DNA of 64,000 nt from Ceratodon purpureus (GCA_014871385.1 CM026424.1:1922001-1986000), one strand, 5' to 3'. Numbered from the stretch's first letter, positions 1-12,471 are shown. Made by a program: numbers and translations. Notes: generated by a model not told the origin, from the letters alone.

Positions 1-356
1 CTTTGAAGTTGATTGTTCTTTTGTTGGAAAAGACATATTGATAGCAAAATTTCAACTCTAAAACACTGATAATCATATCTTTGAATTAAAAATTTGATAC
101 AAAAACAATAACATCTTCTGATCCAACTCAAAAATCTAAGAGGACCAAATGCCTCCTTTGATCGTTGTAAATATCCCTTTAGATTTTTGAATTATGATTG
201 TTGCATAAAAATGGATAATATTCAATTTTAGCACGTACTAATAGCAAAACTTGAATATCCATTTACTCTACCTTACATCCATTTGTTCATACAATCATAA
301 AAAGTGCCCCCCCCCCCCCCCCCCCCCCCCCCAAGACATTTAACTTGATAACTTTA
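1..356. other. AT-rich intergenic DNA with a poly-C run
   Basis: No coding signal is seen. The stretch is AT-rich and contains an uninterrupted run of about 26 C at roughly 307-332. Its last three bases, TTA at 354-356, are the left target-site copy of the MITE that follows. Confidence 0.6.
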
Positions 357-1066
357 GGGCCGCTTCCCACTATGGCCAAACTTCCAGAGGAGAAGCGTCC
401 TAACCAATGAAAACGCTGGAATGGCCAAAGTTCCTCCTCTCGGCCTTCACACTAGAGGCCGAAGTCCAAAGGACGTCACCACCAAAGGAGCTTAGGTGGC
501 AGCACTTTTAGCAAGTTTTGGCGCCAAGAGTTTCTCCTCTCGACCAAAGTTTGGGTCGAGCAAAATGCTCAACCCAAACTTCCATCGAGAGGAGAAACTT
601 TTTTTTCATTAAAATATGCACAAGAAGACAAGGCTCATGGGCTAATAAGAGCTGGTCATGCTCCACTAGCCTTGTCATTTTCTATTTAATGAACTTTTTG
701 ACAATCATTGGGTTTAGACCAATGCTGTCCAAAAATAAGCTGAGCTTCAATCACTCATAACTTTGTCATAACAATGTAGAATTCGCTGAAATTTTTTCCA
801 CATATTCTTCATTAGTTTATACACCTCCCCTATTTTTTTCAGATTTTTTAGATTTTTTTTAGATTTTCTATAAATGTCTGAATATTCGGATCATAGTTCT
901 TGGCCTTTGGCCTTCTCCTTTGGGCTTTCACACCATGCCCGGCCAAAGCTCACAACTGGATTATTTTAAGATTACTTTTCAGCCCAAATGCTTCTCCTCT
1001 CGACCAAGTTCGGGACAGTGGACAGTCCCTCCTCCTCTCGACTTCGGCCATAGTGGGAAGCGGCCC
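357..1066. mobile_element. PIF/Harbinger (Tourist-like) MITE, 710 bp
   Basis: The ends are a perfect 21-bp terminal inverted repeat (357-377 and 1046-1066) that begins GGGCCGCTTCCCACTATGG. A TTA trinucleotide flanks it on both sides (354-356 and 1067-1069), the target duplication expected of PIF/Harbinger elements. The interior has no transposase and carries several copies of a CTCCTCTCGAC-type subterminal motif in both orientations (around 432, 533, 990 and 1031). It is therefore a non-autonomous element. It ends about 300 bp before the start codon of the ATP synthase gene and may supply part of its upstream region. Confidence 0.85.
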
Positions 1067-1368
1067 TTAGTATGCCCACAATTTGTCGACGGACGCATAC
1101 GCAAAACCATCACGCCGTCCAGATGGGACAAACATCTACAGAGGCCCTACATAACAGAAACTCGAACTTCTACCCCGCGACTTGATTTGGAACTGTAACG
1201 GGTCTGGGATAAGGTAACGCCTTTAGGTGCGAGCCCCGAGGAGAAAGCTTGCGGAGACGAAGAAGAAGAAGCACAACTTGGAAGACGATCGAAGCAAGTG
1301 CGTTGCGGTGTTTTGCTCGAGCTTCGCTGCACCTAGGGTTTGGTCTACTTCGCATTCCAGCTTACACC

Positions 1369-2407
1369 ATGGTGGCGCCGGTGGTGGGGCGGCCGCTCTC
1401 GCAGGTGCTCGTCAGCGAGGCCAAGCGCAACTGGCCGTTCGTCGTCGGCTTCGCCGTCACCTTCACGCTCGTCGCCAAGCTCTCCGCCAGCCTCGACCGT
1501 GAGTGCTCGTTGCTCTTCTCTCTCCCTCTCTGTCTTCTAGTCTGGTGATCGGTGCAGCGGCGTTTGATTCTGGAAGCCGTTCTTTTCTAGTTCTAGTCTC
1601 GGGTCAGTCATCGGCTGGCAGTCGTTTCGATTCGGTGTCTGATCTTAGGGTTTCGCGAGAATTTGGCTTGATGTCTAGTTTCTTGGACCGGTTGCTAGAT
1701 TTTCTCCGTCGTCTAGTTTCTTGGTGGAGTCAGAAATAGGTTTTGGATTCGTCTGGGCATGTGAGTGGGAGAATCTAGAAGTCATTTCTAACTGTGATGC
1801 AGGGGGTTGTGAAAAGAACCATTCTAGGACTATGTTTATGCGGGGTGTGTGATGTTTGGGTTTCGGAGATAATGTTTTTTCAGCCTGGGGATCGAGTCAC
1901 GGTATTGTAACTTGTGATAGGGAACAGACCTTTGTTTCAGCAATTGGCAGAATGTGAGAGTTGTTGATCCTGCTAGGAGGTGATTGGCAGTTTTAAGATT
2001 GTGAGAAAAATGGAAAGAAGGAATACGTACCTGGTTGATCCTTGGGTGGGGTGTCGTGAAGATGGGGCCCATTGTCCACGTTGACAAATCCCAGGCAGCA
2101 CAGACGAGTCAGATCACAGGATGCGAGCCATCCCATGATCTGACATGTCTGCGCTGGCTGTGATTTGCCAAGACAAAGGTATTACTCGAGATTTGTATAT
2201 ATATCACTCACTTGACCTCAGGGCAATGATTATGGTATAATTCGGATATTGTGTGTTGGATAAATGGTATGTCTGATAACATGTTATTAATTTTTCACAG
2301 CTCTTTATTTGGTTCCTTTTGCAGCAAAGGAGGCTCACAAGTCAAAGTTTGTTGATCCGTATGGACACCACTGGTATGATATCTGTAGTCCTCCTCGTGC
2401 TGGTTAG
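1369..2407 (+). CDS. Mitochondrial ATP synthase 6 kDa subunit
   Basis: This small plant-type subunit sits in the membrane part of mitochondrial complex V. Exon 1 is 1369-1498 and encodes a short basic N-terminus followed by EAKRNWPFVVGFAVTFTLVA, which matches the conserved KRNWPF motif and single membrane helix of the family. The intron starts GTGAGT at 1499 and ends CAG at 2324. Exon 2 starts at 2325 and gives PKEAHKSKFVDPYGHHW, matching the family's charged 'K..KFV' tail. Read straight on, it stops at 2407 (70 aa, longer than the usual ~55). A second intron from the GTATGA after GHH to an acceptor at 2493 would give a shorter tail ending at 2506. Start choice: first ATG in frame with the motif. 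A telo-box (CTAGGGTTT, 1333-1341) lies just upstream in the leader. Confidence 0.8.
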
Positions 2408-2507
2408 AAGTTGTGTTTCACATATTATATTTCATGTCACAAGGTTATGCCGGGAGTCAGTTTCTCTGTTGGTCCTTTTGTAAACTCGTGCAGGTGCGGT
2501 CGATGAT

Positions 2508-3440
2508 AGCGTGATCTTTCCTTTGACTGATGCAGTTATTGCTACTCGAATTTGCAGGTTATGTCTGTTCTCGTGGTTTTTTAAAGGGTTTATTCTAAGT
2601 TGTTGTGGTTGGCGTGGCAGAGCAGAATTATTTGGAGATGTAAGAGTCAATCATGTGTTACTTGCGGTAATACTGGCTTTACAGAGCGAGCCAGGTTTGA
2701 GTGGCTAGCGATCAATATCATCTGTTGTAGCGAGGTCGCTAGTGCGATGTATACTATTCTAGGATTCTCTCAATACTTGCAGGTCCAAACGTCGCGTGAT
2801 GACGAGTTATTATGCTCTTGCAGTCGGAATTGCAGTAGTATGTGGCCCAGTGCACATGTGCATGCAAGTTGGAGGTGTCTTGATTACAGTACTTTTGTAT
2901 GTCATGCATAGAATTCGTCCTGGGATGATTGGTGACCAGTGCTTTGAATAAATTGTAGAAAAAGATCTTGCCAACAGCATAAAGTGCATTGTTAAGTTGC
3001 TATTTGATAACTAGTCCAAATTCTGGACAGTGATATCTTCTCTGCCTGTTTATCTGAAACAGTTACCTTGACCTAAGCAGTCGTTTTTCCGCTGTCGTTG
3101 CGACAGAATGCTGCATATTATACATTATGGACTGGGTAGGGAATTGGTCATCAGACTACATAACGGAATTTCAGTCGTGCCTTTGGTCTGGATGTCTATC
3201 TCGAAGTCATATATGTGCCGTATCGAGTTTGAGGTAGTGTGTAGCCCTGTTTACAGCTGGGAGCTGCTGCTGAGCAAACCAACACCTGAATCCACAGATT
3301 ACTGGTAAGATTACATCAGCCTTCAGCACTCAGTTGACTGCTAAGCTTTCACGTTTTGGTCATGAAGAGATGACATCATCTGAGGATAAATCTTTGCAGG
3401 TCGTTAGTCCTGACAATCATCCAAAAAGTATGAAGGATTC
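2508..3440. other. Gene-poor spacer between convergent genes
   Basis: This covers the 3' ends of the convergent ATP synthase (+) and RNase H-like (-) genes. Short open frames exist on the plus strand, but none shows a domain or splice pattern. I see no repeats. Confidence 0.4.
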
Positions 3441-5397
3441 TCAGATTCGGAGCTCACTGAATCCATGTGCACGGTTACAGCGCATACCGTGGCGACAATA
3501 GCCACCTTCCCAATCTCTGCACAAGAGAGTCTTGTATCGAGGGATTGACTTGAACAGTATGTCTGTGTCTATCTCTCGGCGGGCCTTAATCCTGCATCAC
3601 AAAGACACTGTTACTCCGGTCCACAAGAATTTTCAGGCCTGAAAGTCAAGCTATTCAGAAGATTGTAACTCCATCTTCTTGACTGTGATTGCCACACGAT
3701 AAAATTACGGTATATTTACGGTTCGTTCCAAACGGTATTCATTCGAGAAGTAGTTGCTAACTCGGAGAAAACTTACATTCAAAGACCTCATCAAACATGT
3801 CATCTGACGTGCCAACTGAAACATGGTTCACGGGATTTGCTTCAGAAGCAATCCTTGTGTATTCCTCACACATGCCCGCCTTCTGCGTTTCAGTTTGTAA
3901 TGCTTAGGCTCAGTTCGGAGGTTTGTATAACTACTAAATTAAATCTGCAGAGAATAATAGGCCAAGGATTACTAGGTGGCAAAGAGCCAGCCTAGGCAAT
4001 ATCTTACAGATGGGTGCAATGTCTTACAGGAGTGCTATGTGCAGACGAGAAGTGGATGCACAGCGGGCAACCCGTTTGTTCACATTTTTTCATCTGGTCT
4101 CGGGGCAGTGGGTGCTGCTTCAACCGCTTATTGAGGGCCATGTATGAAAGAGGTGTGAAGCCCATTCGCCTTGCATCAATAGTAACATTCTATTAATTAA
4201 TGCTCTCAACCTTCTCTAGAATAAACATTAAAAAAATCGACAGCATTACACATTTGCTGGCAACTAAAGGTTTCGAGCTAGGACAGGTTTCTACAGGGGT
4301 GTGTGCTGCTGGGGTGCTACTCGCTCTTCCACATATACATGTCAAACAAGACTCAATTCCAGGCGTTTCTACGAGCCCTCGACAGAATGATGAAGCTTAC
4401 CTTGCAACAGGAGTGTTATCCGAAGAGCTGACAATGGCTTTCTCGGCAAGGCATTGAGCCTCTGTGTTGCATTTCGGGGAGATGTAAAGCGCGCCACAGG
4501 TTTGGAACTCGTTCAGTAATTCTTCCACACGAAGTTTAAGATCACGAATGCTAGGATGGCATGCATTCCACTTTCCAGTTACCTGCCATCAACAGCTCTT
4601 TTATGAGAAATAGCCCTTGATACTACAATCAAATGTTCAATTAAAACTTGAATACTTAGTACCGCTAAAGTAAGAGCTGTGGCCTAGTACCTACTAATCT
4701 CGATGAGCGGATTCCTGTCTTACCTGGTTGAAGACGTGCTGGGAGTCGCACATGATTGTGAGATGACGCACGCCTCGTTGCAATGCAGCCTCCATTCCCA
4801 TAAGGAGGGCCGTGTATTCAGCTACGTGGATTGAACAATCTCGGCCCAAATAGTGACTGATTTTCGCAATTTGTAACTCCTGGCATCATTCACAACATTC
4901 CTCATTACACACCCCTTTCCTACAAAGAACCCACTCAAAACAAATCTGTAATCCAAGACAACCGCATAAAGTGGACTTGCACTTGATCAACAAATCGTCA
5001 GTGTGTGCACTTGATCAACAAATACTGCAGCTAAATCCTTGCCAAGAGGGGAATACTACCAACACATACGCCAAGGGATTGGTAAACCCCCACTTGCAAA
5101 ACTTCCATTCCGTCACTATTCTAGAGATTGGAATGTCCGTCTTGATTCCAAAGAGTTTCATACCTTCAGCGGACTGACGATTACAATCCCAACTCCTGCT
5201 CGGCCTAGCACATGGCCTGGCATTTGCCTAGCAGTTCCACAGAAATATAGCCAGTATGGGAACTTCGGAGACCCTGCACAAGGTACAAAACACGTAACTA
5301 ATCTTCCATGTCTAAGACTTAAAAACGATGATTATTACTTACTCGCCAATGTAAGGAAGTGCAATTTCGAAATATGCAAGGACCCAAGTGTAAAAGT
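3441..5397 (-). CDS. RNase H-like domain plus CCCH zinc-finger protein (5' end unresolved)
   Basis: Exons rebuilt by hand on the minus strand are 5343-5397, 5164-5273, 4724-4879, 4401-4582, 4028-4169, 3777-3882 and 3441-3591. All have GT/AG borders, and phases agree except at the last junction, which I could not settle. Exon two gives FPYWLYFCGTARQMPG and VGIVIVSP, the first strands of a type-1 RNase H fold (RVT_3 family). The next gives HVAEYTALLMGMEAALQRGV and IMCDSQ (the catalytic E and D positions), then ALYISPKCNTEAQCLA. The first catalytic Asp is Cys (YFCG) and the last is not Asp, so it may not cut RNA. The last exon has a CCCH finger (CRDWEGGYC, RHGMRC, NRAH) near the stop. It probably binds nucleic acid. 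Exons upstream of 5397 are not identified. Confidence 0.6.
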
Positions 5398-5507
5398 CTG
5401 CAAGCTGAAATTTGCTGTAATTGCAAGTACATTCTTGATTAGTGATTGGTCTACTTAACTACAAGGTGTTAAAAAGAGACTGATCCACGCTTAGTCAAGC
5501 TTGTTTT

Positions 5508-5888
5508 TCATGAAAAAATACCAGCCCAAGGTGTTGGATCACCGGTAAATCTCTCACGGAACAAACAAGCAAACTCCTTCCACTTCACCCTCTCCAAGTC
5601 CAGTTCTCGAGCCCATTCGTAGGCTCCACCAAACAACCCTAGATGAACCAGTTGGACCTTCTTCTTGGTGTTGAGGGATTCCTGAACAGCCCAAGCTTGA
5701 AACAACTCTATCCACTTCTCAGCTCCATGCTCGTCTTCATCGCCGTAAAATGGCGGAATCTCAACGTGACCCGGAGCCGCAGGAGGAAAATCGAGGCCAT
5801 AAGTCTGCTTTATGTTGTACCGTATGGAAGAGCACAAAGCATATCTTGGTGTTTTAGAATGGTCTTGATGACAGGTTGTACAGCCCAT
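5508..5888 (-). CDS. Retrotransposon gag-like reading frame
   Basis: A 126-codon frame contains EIPPFYGDEDEHGAEKWIEL, then KKKVQLVHLGLFGGAYEWAR and WKEFACLFRERF. This is the layout of the retrotransposon gag domain: a tryptophan-rich helix, a middle helix ending in W, and a final F..RF motif. No protease, reverse transcriptase or integrase follows, so it is a solo fragment or a domesticated gag exon. It lies directly upstream of, and in the same direction as, the RNase H-like gene. A GT donor is available near its end, but its phase does not match the next exon, so I keep it separate. Confidence 0.45.
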   Translation of the reverse strand: MGCTTCHQDHSKTPRYALCSSIRYNIKQTYGLDFPPAAPGHVEIPPFYGDEDEHGAEKWIELFQAWAVQESLNTKKKVQLVHLGLFGGAYEWARELDLERVKWKEFACLFRERFTGDPTPWAGIFS

Positions 5889-6884
5889 TCTCGGCCTTCA
5901 GTACTCAAATGCCTCCTTTGGCCGGGTTCTCACATCTTAAATTCCATGCCTTGAGTGTTTAGAAGACTAAGTGGGTCACTCAAGGAACAGAGACTTGACA
6001 CTGTCAATAATGTGACATGCCCGGTCTCTCCTGCATCGCCGACAAACATTTGGAAAACCTTGCAATCCTCGAGAGGTGGCATTCTGAAAGAAGGACCAAT
6101 GCCGATCCGGAATGAAAATGAATCGCAAAGCCAAGGCAGGAGATAAATCACATGATCTGGTGAACACAGAGGATCATTTCGTAATTCACCCCTACCAGTC
6201 CATGAAACATCCCATGTCCCTCGAACGACAGGCAACTCTTCACACTGTATTCACAAATAATCTGAAACCGTCAACTGTAAATCGCCTGGACTCTCTTTGA
6301 TGCGTCTTCAAATATGACCCACTTCTAGTATGACTTTCAATTGAACTCCAACGTTGCAAGACTACCTGTGAACGGGTGTGTGGCAATATCTTGCAGGAAC
6401 AACCGAAACTACCACTTGGGCGAGATACGAATGAAGCTTGCTCTCTCATCCCCAAGAGGTGACAACTGTAAGAATCCGCCCACAATTCATCCTCTTTCTC
6501 TCAACTCCAACATGGAAGTATCAACAATTGAGTTAAACGACCCACTCTCCTCTCACTTAAATATGACTGGATCCGTTTAGACTTCAGTGGATGTTGACAC
6601 ACCAAAAAGTAAAATCCAAATGAGACTTAGAAGTTCAAGACCTGCATAATTGATGATTCAGCATATGCCGATGTGCAAAATTAGACAATTTCTTCGGTCA
6701 CTTCCTACAATTTTCATCAACAGAGCCACACAAACACTTGTTAGATTCATAAGCTTTGTACAACCAAAGTTCTTGGCATAAATGTGATACTCTAGGTCAT
6801 TACAGGGAGTCATTAAATCATCCCCCTATATGAATTGAATGCTTAGTAGCGTCGAGGTCACCAAACTGGGTTTCAAACAAGCTG
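5889..6884. other. Intergenic, no gene seen
   Basis: Short frames on both strands lack recognisable domains. The right part should hold the 3' UTR of the OCRE/G-patch gene, whose stop is at 6885. Confidence 0.4.
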
Positions 6885-9800
6885 CTAAAGCCACCCCAAG
6901 CCAGTACGACCGGTGTTGCCCAAAGCTAAAATGGGATCTACCAGGCCACCTTCTCCAGAGCCCAGTGATTGTCCCTGGAAACAGAGCAAAGTTCACTTTA
7001 TAAGAAACAACTAAATATAATTGAAACCAGCTACTGTCAACATAATTCATTACTGATGCTATCACTTGCATAAACTGATAAAAAGGAAACAACAAAGGTA
7101 GAAAGAAAGGAGGCATACTATAAGTGTAGAAAACAATTAATGGCTATTCCAGAATTGAGATGAATAGAGCTTTACTGTGCAGAAGTTTTAAAAAGTCGAA
7201 CTATTCCCTCTCAAAGTAAAATGATCGGAATGGATTGGTTCACAAATGCAGTTCTGGAAATAGTGACAGTTCTAGAACTAAATGAGTAGACACATGACTA
7301 ACCTCTTTCCAGCCCATGCCCTCCAACATCCGTTTTCCAATGTTTTCTCTTCCTATGGGCCTTGCTGAGGCGGCCTTCTTCAACGCTGCTGGCATCTCAG
7401 TGGCAGCTTCTGCTTCCTCTTTTTCAAGTTCATGAACAGATACTGCCTTCTGACCAGGTCCTATGCCAAAGCCCTTATGTAAGGTTCTTCTCTCTGCAGC
7501 CCTGTCCCTATACTTCAACTCCGGTCCCCCATCAACACCTTTGGGTTTGAGCCTCGCATTTTTCTGCGTAGATTAAAATTTCATGTCAGGATCTCAGTAA
7601 TTCGGGAAGATAGCCACTAGGTTGCATAATGGAAAACAAGAACAGTAAAGGAGTATCCTGTTAAAACAATAAGACGTTCTAACCTTCTTAGATGCAAGTT
7701 GTCCATTCCAATGTCCAGAACCCGTCGAAGAGCTTAGAGTAGCATCAATCGGATCGAGACTGCTGTCGATGTGGTCTTCTTCTGTGTCTGTGTTTATTAG
7801 AGGGAGGCCCCAGTCTTGAGTTGGATTAGAGGAAACGTAACCAGAATATGCAGTTAGATGTTTAGAGCTTGGTCGCCGTAGTTTGTAGATTCGACCTGCA
7901 AAAAGATAATACAGAACCTAGTTGAGTACTAAGCAACTGCTGATAAAGGCCACGCATAGAAGAATTTGGATCATAAAATAAAACAACAGAAGCCATGTTG
8001 TTACACGTCAACTAAAAATGTGAAGCACGATTCAGTAAAAAAATGGAACAAAATTCTTAATCGAACCTGATGAGACCTTGACAAACTCATGGTCAGCTTC
8101 ACATATTGGAGTAGTACGAATAAGACCTCCTGAACCACGTAGAGATGGATGGACTTGTGTGGCATTTGGTGCTAACCGGCCAATCAAACGAAAGATTTTC
8201 TTCACTTTCTTCTTTCCGATTTTTTTCTCCTGCTCAATAATACTCCAATCCCAGAGATCCATAGAACCAATATAGGAACGTGCTTTTGGCTTAGCTGTTC
8301 GTAAATACTGAGCTTGCCACTGTTCTTCATCTGCCAGGTCAGATGCAGAATAATCTATTCCATTTCCAAACATATCTACGGAAGCCTCAGTCGTATGGCG
8401 ATAGCTAGTTCCCGCAACTTCCCCAGTGTCGTGCTGATAATTCTCATCATCTGTAGGTAATGACCCTGTATGAGCACGATCTTCTCCACTGTAAGTGCCA
8501 TGACCGTTTCCATCCACTCCTGAAATTCCTGCAAATGAAGAGCATCACAGTTCGGTATATTAGCAAATATGTCTCTACAGACGATTCAGATCTTCAAGTT
8601 ACGCTCTCAACAAGTTACCCAAAATCATTAAGAGCAGGCTGTACCTGGTTCTTCGTTGGGATCCTCACGAATTTCACCTTCTTCAACTTCATCAATATCA
8701 GCAAAGACATAATTTTCTTTTTCCTCCTCTTCAGGTCTCCATTCCCCTTCTTCTAGCTCCTCACTCTGATCATCTGACTGCAGAGACAGAACACCGTCAA
8801 TAATGTACGATGACGCGGATAAGCTGATGTTAAACATAAGAAACACAGACCATCCATTCACGCAGTAAACACCATCCCTTACCTCGTACAACTCGTTGTC
8901 AATTGTTGCATGGTCATCCCAGGCAAGAGAGTCCCCCCACTGCTTTCGATAGTGGTATTGCGTCTCTTGCCAGGTCTCCCCACTGTGGTCTCCGTTCATG
9001 TAAGTATAATCATACGTATTCTCTAGGCTAGAGTTTGATTGGTAGTATACATGTTGTGAAGAAGGATCCACATATGCTTCGGATTCTCCTCCGTCAGCAG
9101 GTCCCTCAAACGTATTCTGTGAGTAGAGTTCCGAGAGAGTCTCTGCAATCCTGTAGGTTCATCAATATGTATATCAAGCTTTGGCTTTCACAAATTTAAT
9201 GCAGACAAGCGAACGTAAGCGTGTTAACATGAAGATTTTGACCACTGGTCCTTGAGATGCAAATAATCAAGGAGCCCTACCACACAGAAGCTGGTCTTGT
9301 TTCCTCAGGCTCCGCATTAGACTCTCCTCGTTCAGTTCCTTCAAATGTTTTATCCGAGCTTTCCACTGGTATGTTTCCCATGGATAACAACGACATTTCA
9401 GTTCCAGGGATCAATCCACTAGAAGCATCGCTTGAGTTTTCAGCCGAATTCTGCACATGTCGACAAGACGGATCTGGCCACTCAGAGTTCAAAACTGCAG
9501 GTGAGACATCCTTCATGGCACTGTCTTTAATTATCGAAGTAGTCGATTCACGGATGGCATCTCCATGATCAGACCCAAGGCCGGCAGTTTGTGTCAATAC
9601 TGCCGGGTCTCCACTAGGAGAAAGAATTCTAGGTTCAGAAGTTGCTTCTCGTCGGACGTGATCTTCCTCATCTGATAGATGCCCAGCACTCGGAATCAAC
9701 GCCTGATTTAACTCATCGCCAGGAGCTGTTTCAACTACAAGCGTCAGCTACCACTAGAACAACTTCCGGCACACTCAGGTTATAAAATAGAAAACACAAC

Positions 9801-10691
9801 AAAGGCTTATGAGTTGTTGCATTTACGAGCTATTTCTGCTTTCTGATGATATCTCATACAACATCAGGAAAAAGAAGCTTATCCAGATATTAGAAAACAA
9901 ACAACTGAATCAAATTGTGACCTTCATCATATGATAAAGATTGGGTACCTGGAGGAGCAGACTCATCTTTAGTCGTTGCTACCAAAGGAACGTACGCATC
10001 ATTCTCATAGATGTAGTACTGACCATTCTGTGTATTGTAATACCAACCAGCCTTCGCATCGTAATAAAACCCAGAGCTGCACACACGTATTTCCTTTTTT
10101 CATTAAGTAGAGATGAACGTTGAGATTTATCACCAAAATAAAAATGTCAATCGATCATTGTGAAACTCAGCAGAAAAGACTATCCATCACTTTTTCAGCA
10201 GTTTGTCGTTCGTTTTATATTTTGTTTCAAAAAGCATGCAGCAAACATAAGCAACTAGGATCGAATCATGAACATTATCTCAGTGACAGATAATCCCGGT
10301 CCATCTTGTTTCAGAACTATAATCTTATTGGATATCGAGATTTCTTTTGCTTCATATTGAACGGACACCAAAACTCACAGCTGATTATATTCATCGAAAT
10401 TCTCCGTATGAAGCCAAACAAAACAAACATCGGATCCCTTTCCCTCCACTGAGAATCCTCGACTTAAATTACATGACAATGAAGACGCCGCACAAGACTG
10501 TTCTAGCAGCCCACCTTACCTCACCCTCCAAACCCAATCCACCGTTAATGCTCAAGAGGAACCTAAAAAAAAGCTACAAAAAAATAGGCATATCACCTGG
10601 CGTCATAGTAGAGCCCCGAAGAAGAGTCGAAGACAAACCCGGGAGCATCCGCAGCAGGCTCCGCCATCGCCACGGCCGATGGCGCGTCCAT
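6885..10691 (-). CDS. OCRE and G-patch domain RNA-processing protein (AGGF1/SUA-like)
   Basis: Nine coding exons fit together in phase: 10597-10691, 9949-10076, 9281-9734, 8883-9150, 8645-8777, 8067-8528, 7684-7895, 7303-7563 and 6885-6974. Together they make 700 aa. The N-terminus spans exons one and two with tyrosine-rich octamers (SGLYYDA, SGFYYDAKAGWYYNTQNGQY, YYIYENDAYVPL), an OCRE domain. The middle is acidic and low-complexity (EELEEGEWRPEEEEKENY). Then comes a conserved block with YIGSMDLWDWS and GRIYKLRRPS. The C-terminus has YRDRAAERR and a G-patch split over the last two exons (RMLEGMGWKEGQSLGSGEGG ... GLGWL). Such proteins act in nuclear pre-mRNA splicing complexes. I see no RRM, unlike Arabidopsis SUA, so it may be closer to AGGF1-type proteins. 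The start ATG opens the first OCRE exon. Confidence 0.85.
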
Positions 10692-10843
10692 AGCTGGTCG
10701 TCAAAAGGGCAAAATCCAAAACAAGTGCAGATTGTGGTGAAGACTTGACGGAACCTTGACCTGCAAGTACTGTGATGAATCAGATGGCTCTTGTCAGATG
10801 CAGGTGAGGAGTTGTCCATGGGGCAGAGATGGAAATAGGAGCC

Positions 10844-11744
10844 CTAGCGCCTCCACTGAAGTAGTATATTGCACCGAGGCACTGTCAGCTTCGAATCATC
10901 TGCAGAGGAGATGCAAATGATGCTTTAATCATGATTCCAGGCACATGAACCTAAGTTCAATAGTCCTACCATATGAACAAAAAAATTCTGCATGCAACTA
11001 CTCGCGTAGGTGATCAAGAGACATAGCCCCAGAAGAAGCACAGATACGACATCGAAGACATAAACCTCTAACAAGAGTTCGGATCGCTTAGGGTTAGTCA
11101 AAAGAGAGAATGCAAATACCTTCTTCGCCAATGTGGTTGTCTTGAGGAATAACATCACCCACGTCGAGGAAAGCGTCAAACCTCTGTAAATCATTCAGAC
11201 TGTCTCCTTCCAGCCCTGCAACCAATAGAGTCAAAACCAAATTCATGACACCACCTTCATATCGAACCGAGTGAGTTAAACCTCAACACCAATACCTGAT
11301 CTGAATACAAATTCGGGAAACATTGATACAATCGCATACACTATCTATATGAGAACATATAGTTTGCAGAATTCACATCACATGAAGCAGAATTCCAGCT
11401 GAAAAAAAAGAAAGACCGCCTGCATTCATGATTCAACCATATTAACCCTAAAAATGAAAATTTCGGACCTTGACAGAAATCCACATGCACCCAATTGCAC
11501 TGCGACTCACTAAAGTAGCGACCTCATCATTGGAAACCAGAAACGAATTGGCCTTCCAACAAAAACCAACACAGAAACTCACAAGTCTATTATCATTTAA
11601 CATACCAGGGGATTCAAACTGAGAGCCCACTTGATGGACCAGCCTCGACTTCATTCAAACACCATCCTAGGTTGAGAATCCTACGAAAATCCAACCACTT
11701 ACCGGGTGATATAACCTCAGAGCTCCTCCAGGATCCATCGCCAT
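10844..11744 (-). CDS. Small four-exon gene, 78 aa, unknown family
   Basis: Minus-strand exons 11703-11744, 11606-11648, 11120-11215 and 10844-10899 have canonical GT/AG borders, and all three junctions keep one reading frame to a TAG stop. The product starts MAMDPGGALRLYHP. Its middle reads DSLNDLQRFDAFLDVGDVIP and it ends RCNILLQWRR. It is acidic in the centre and basic at the end, with no membrane segment or signal peptide. I do not recognise the family. The agreement of phase over three junctions is the main support. Its start faces the PET100-like gene about 730 bp away, so the two may share a bidirectional promoter. Confidence 0.5.
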
Positions 11745-12471
11745 GCCCACCCAGCTCAACCTCTGCTCCTTCTCTGTCTCACCCAATCTCGAAAATGCAA
11801 TTCCAGTCACACCCAGTCTCCAATCAGTTCTGCTTCAAGTAAAGTTAATCGCACATGATGTTGTATTCACAGGAATTCAACTGCACACGCAAAACATCAC
11901 TTAATCTAAAAGCCCTGAGTCCGCATGTGTTCACACCATGAACGACATTCATCATCGCTTCGCCAGCACCGACTCCTCACAACTTGCCACCGAGTTGGGT
12001 CGAGGTTTCATCCACGCCGTGACGGTGAAGCTACAGTAATTCAAGGCACATGATGTGAAATCACTTGTAAACTTGTCAGTTGAAGAGTTTTGTGTGAGCT
12101 TCTGTTGTCTGAGGTTACAATTTCTCTTCACGTTGGTGAGTATGCTTTCTCTTGGTTTAGGACATCGTTTTCTGAGTCATCGAATGTGTCCCTGACATGT
12201 ATGAGATTACTCAAACCTAGAGGAGAGTTTTGCAGTTTGGGTATTCGGTTGTGTATGTTAATTCCAGCATGGGAGGGGTTTCAGTGTGTGGTGTCTTACT
12301 CTGTGTGTGTTGATTTAACAGCCCATGGATTTTCTGGATGACGAGAGTATTAGGGTTTTAGCGGTGGGTTTTGGAAAGTAATTTACTTCTTGCTGTTGAT
12401 GTGGGTTTTGGAGCAGACCGAGTTGAGCGAAGAGTGTTTGTTGTTTAGGGTTTGCCTGAGAGGTGGTCAGG
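11745..12471. promoter_or_regulatory. Putative bidirectional promoter region
   Basis: This interval separates the start codons of the 78-aa gene (-) and the PET100-like gene (+). It holds two telo-box-like motifs, TTAGGGTTTT near 12350 and TTTAGGGTTT near 12444, the second within the PET100-like leader. No clear TATA box is seen. Confidence 0.4.
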
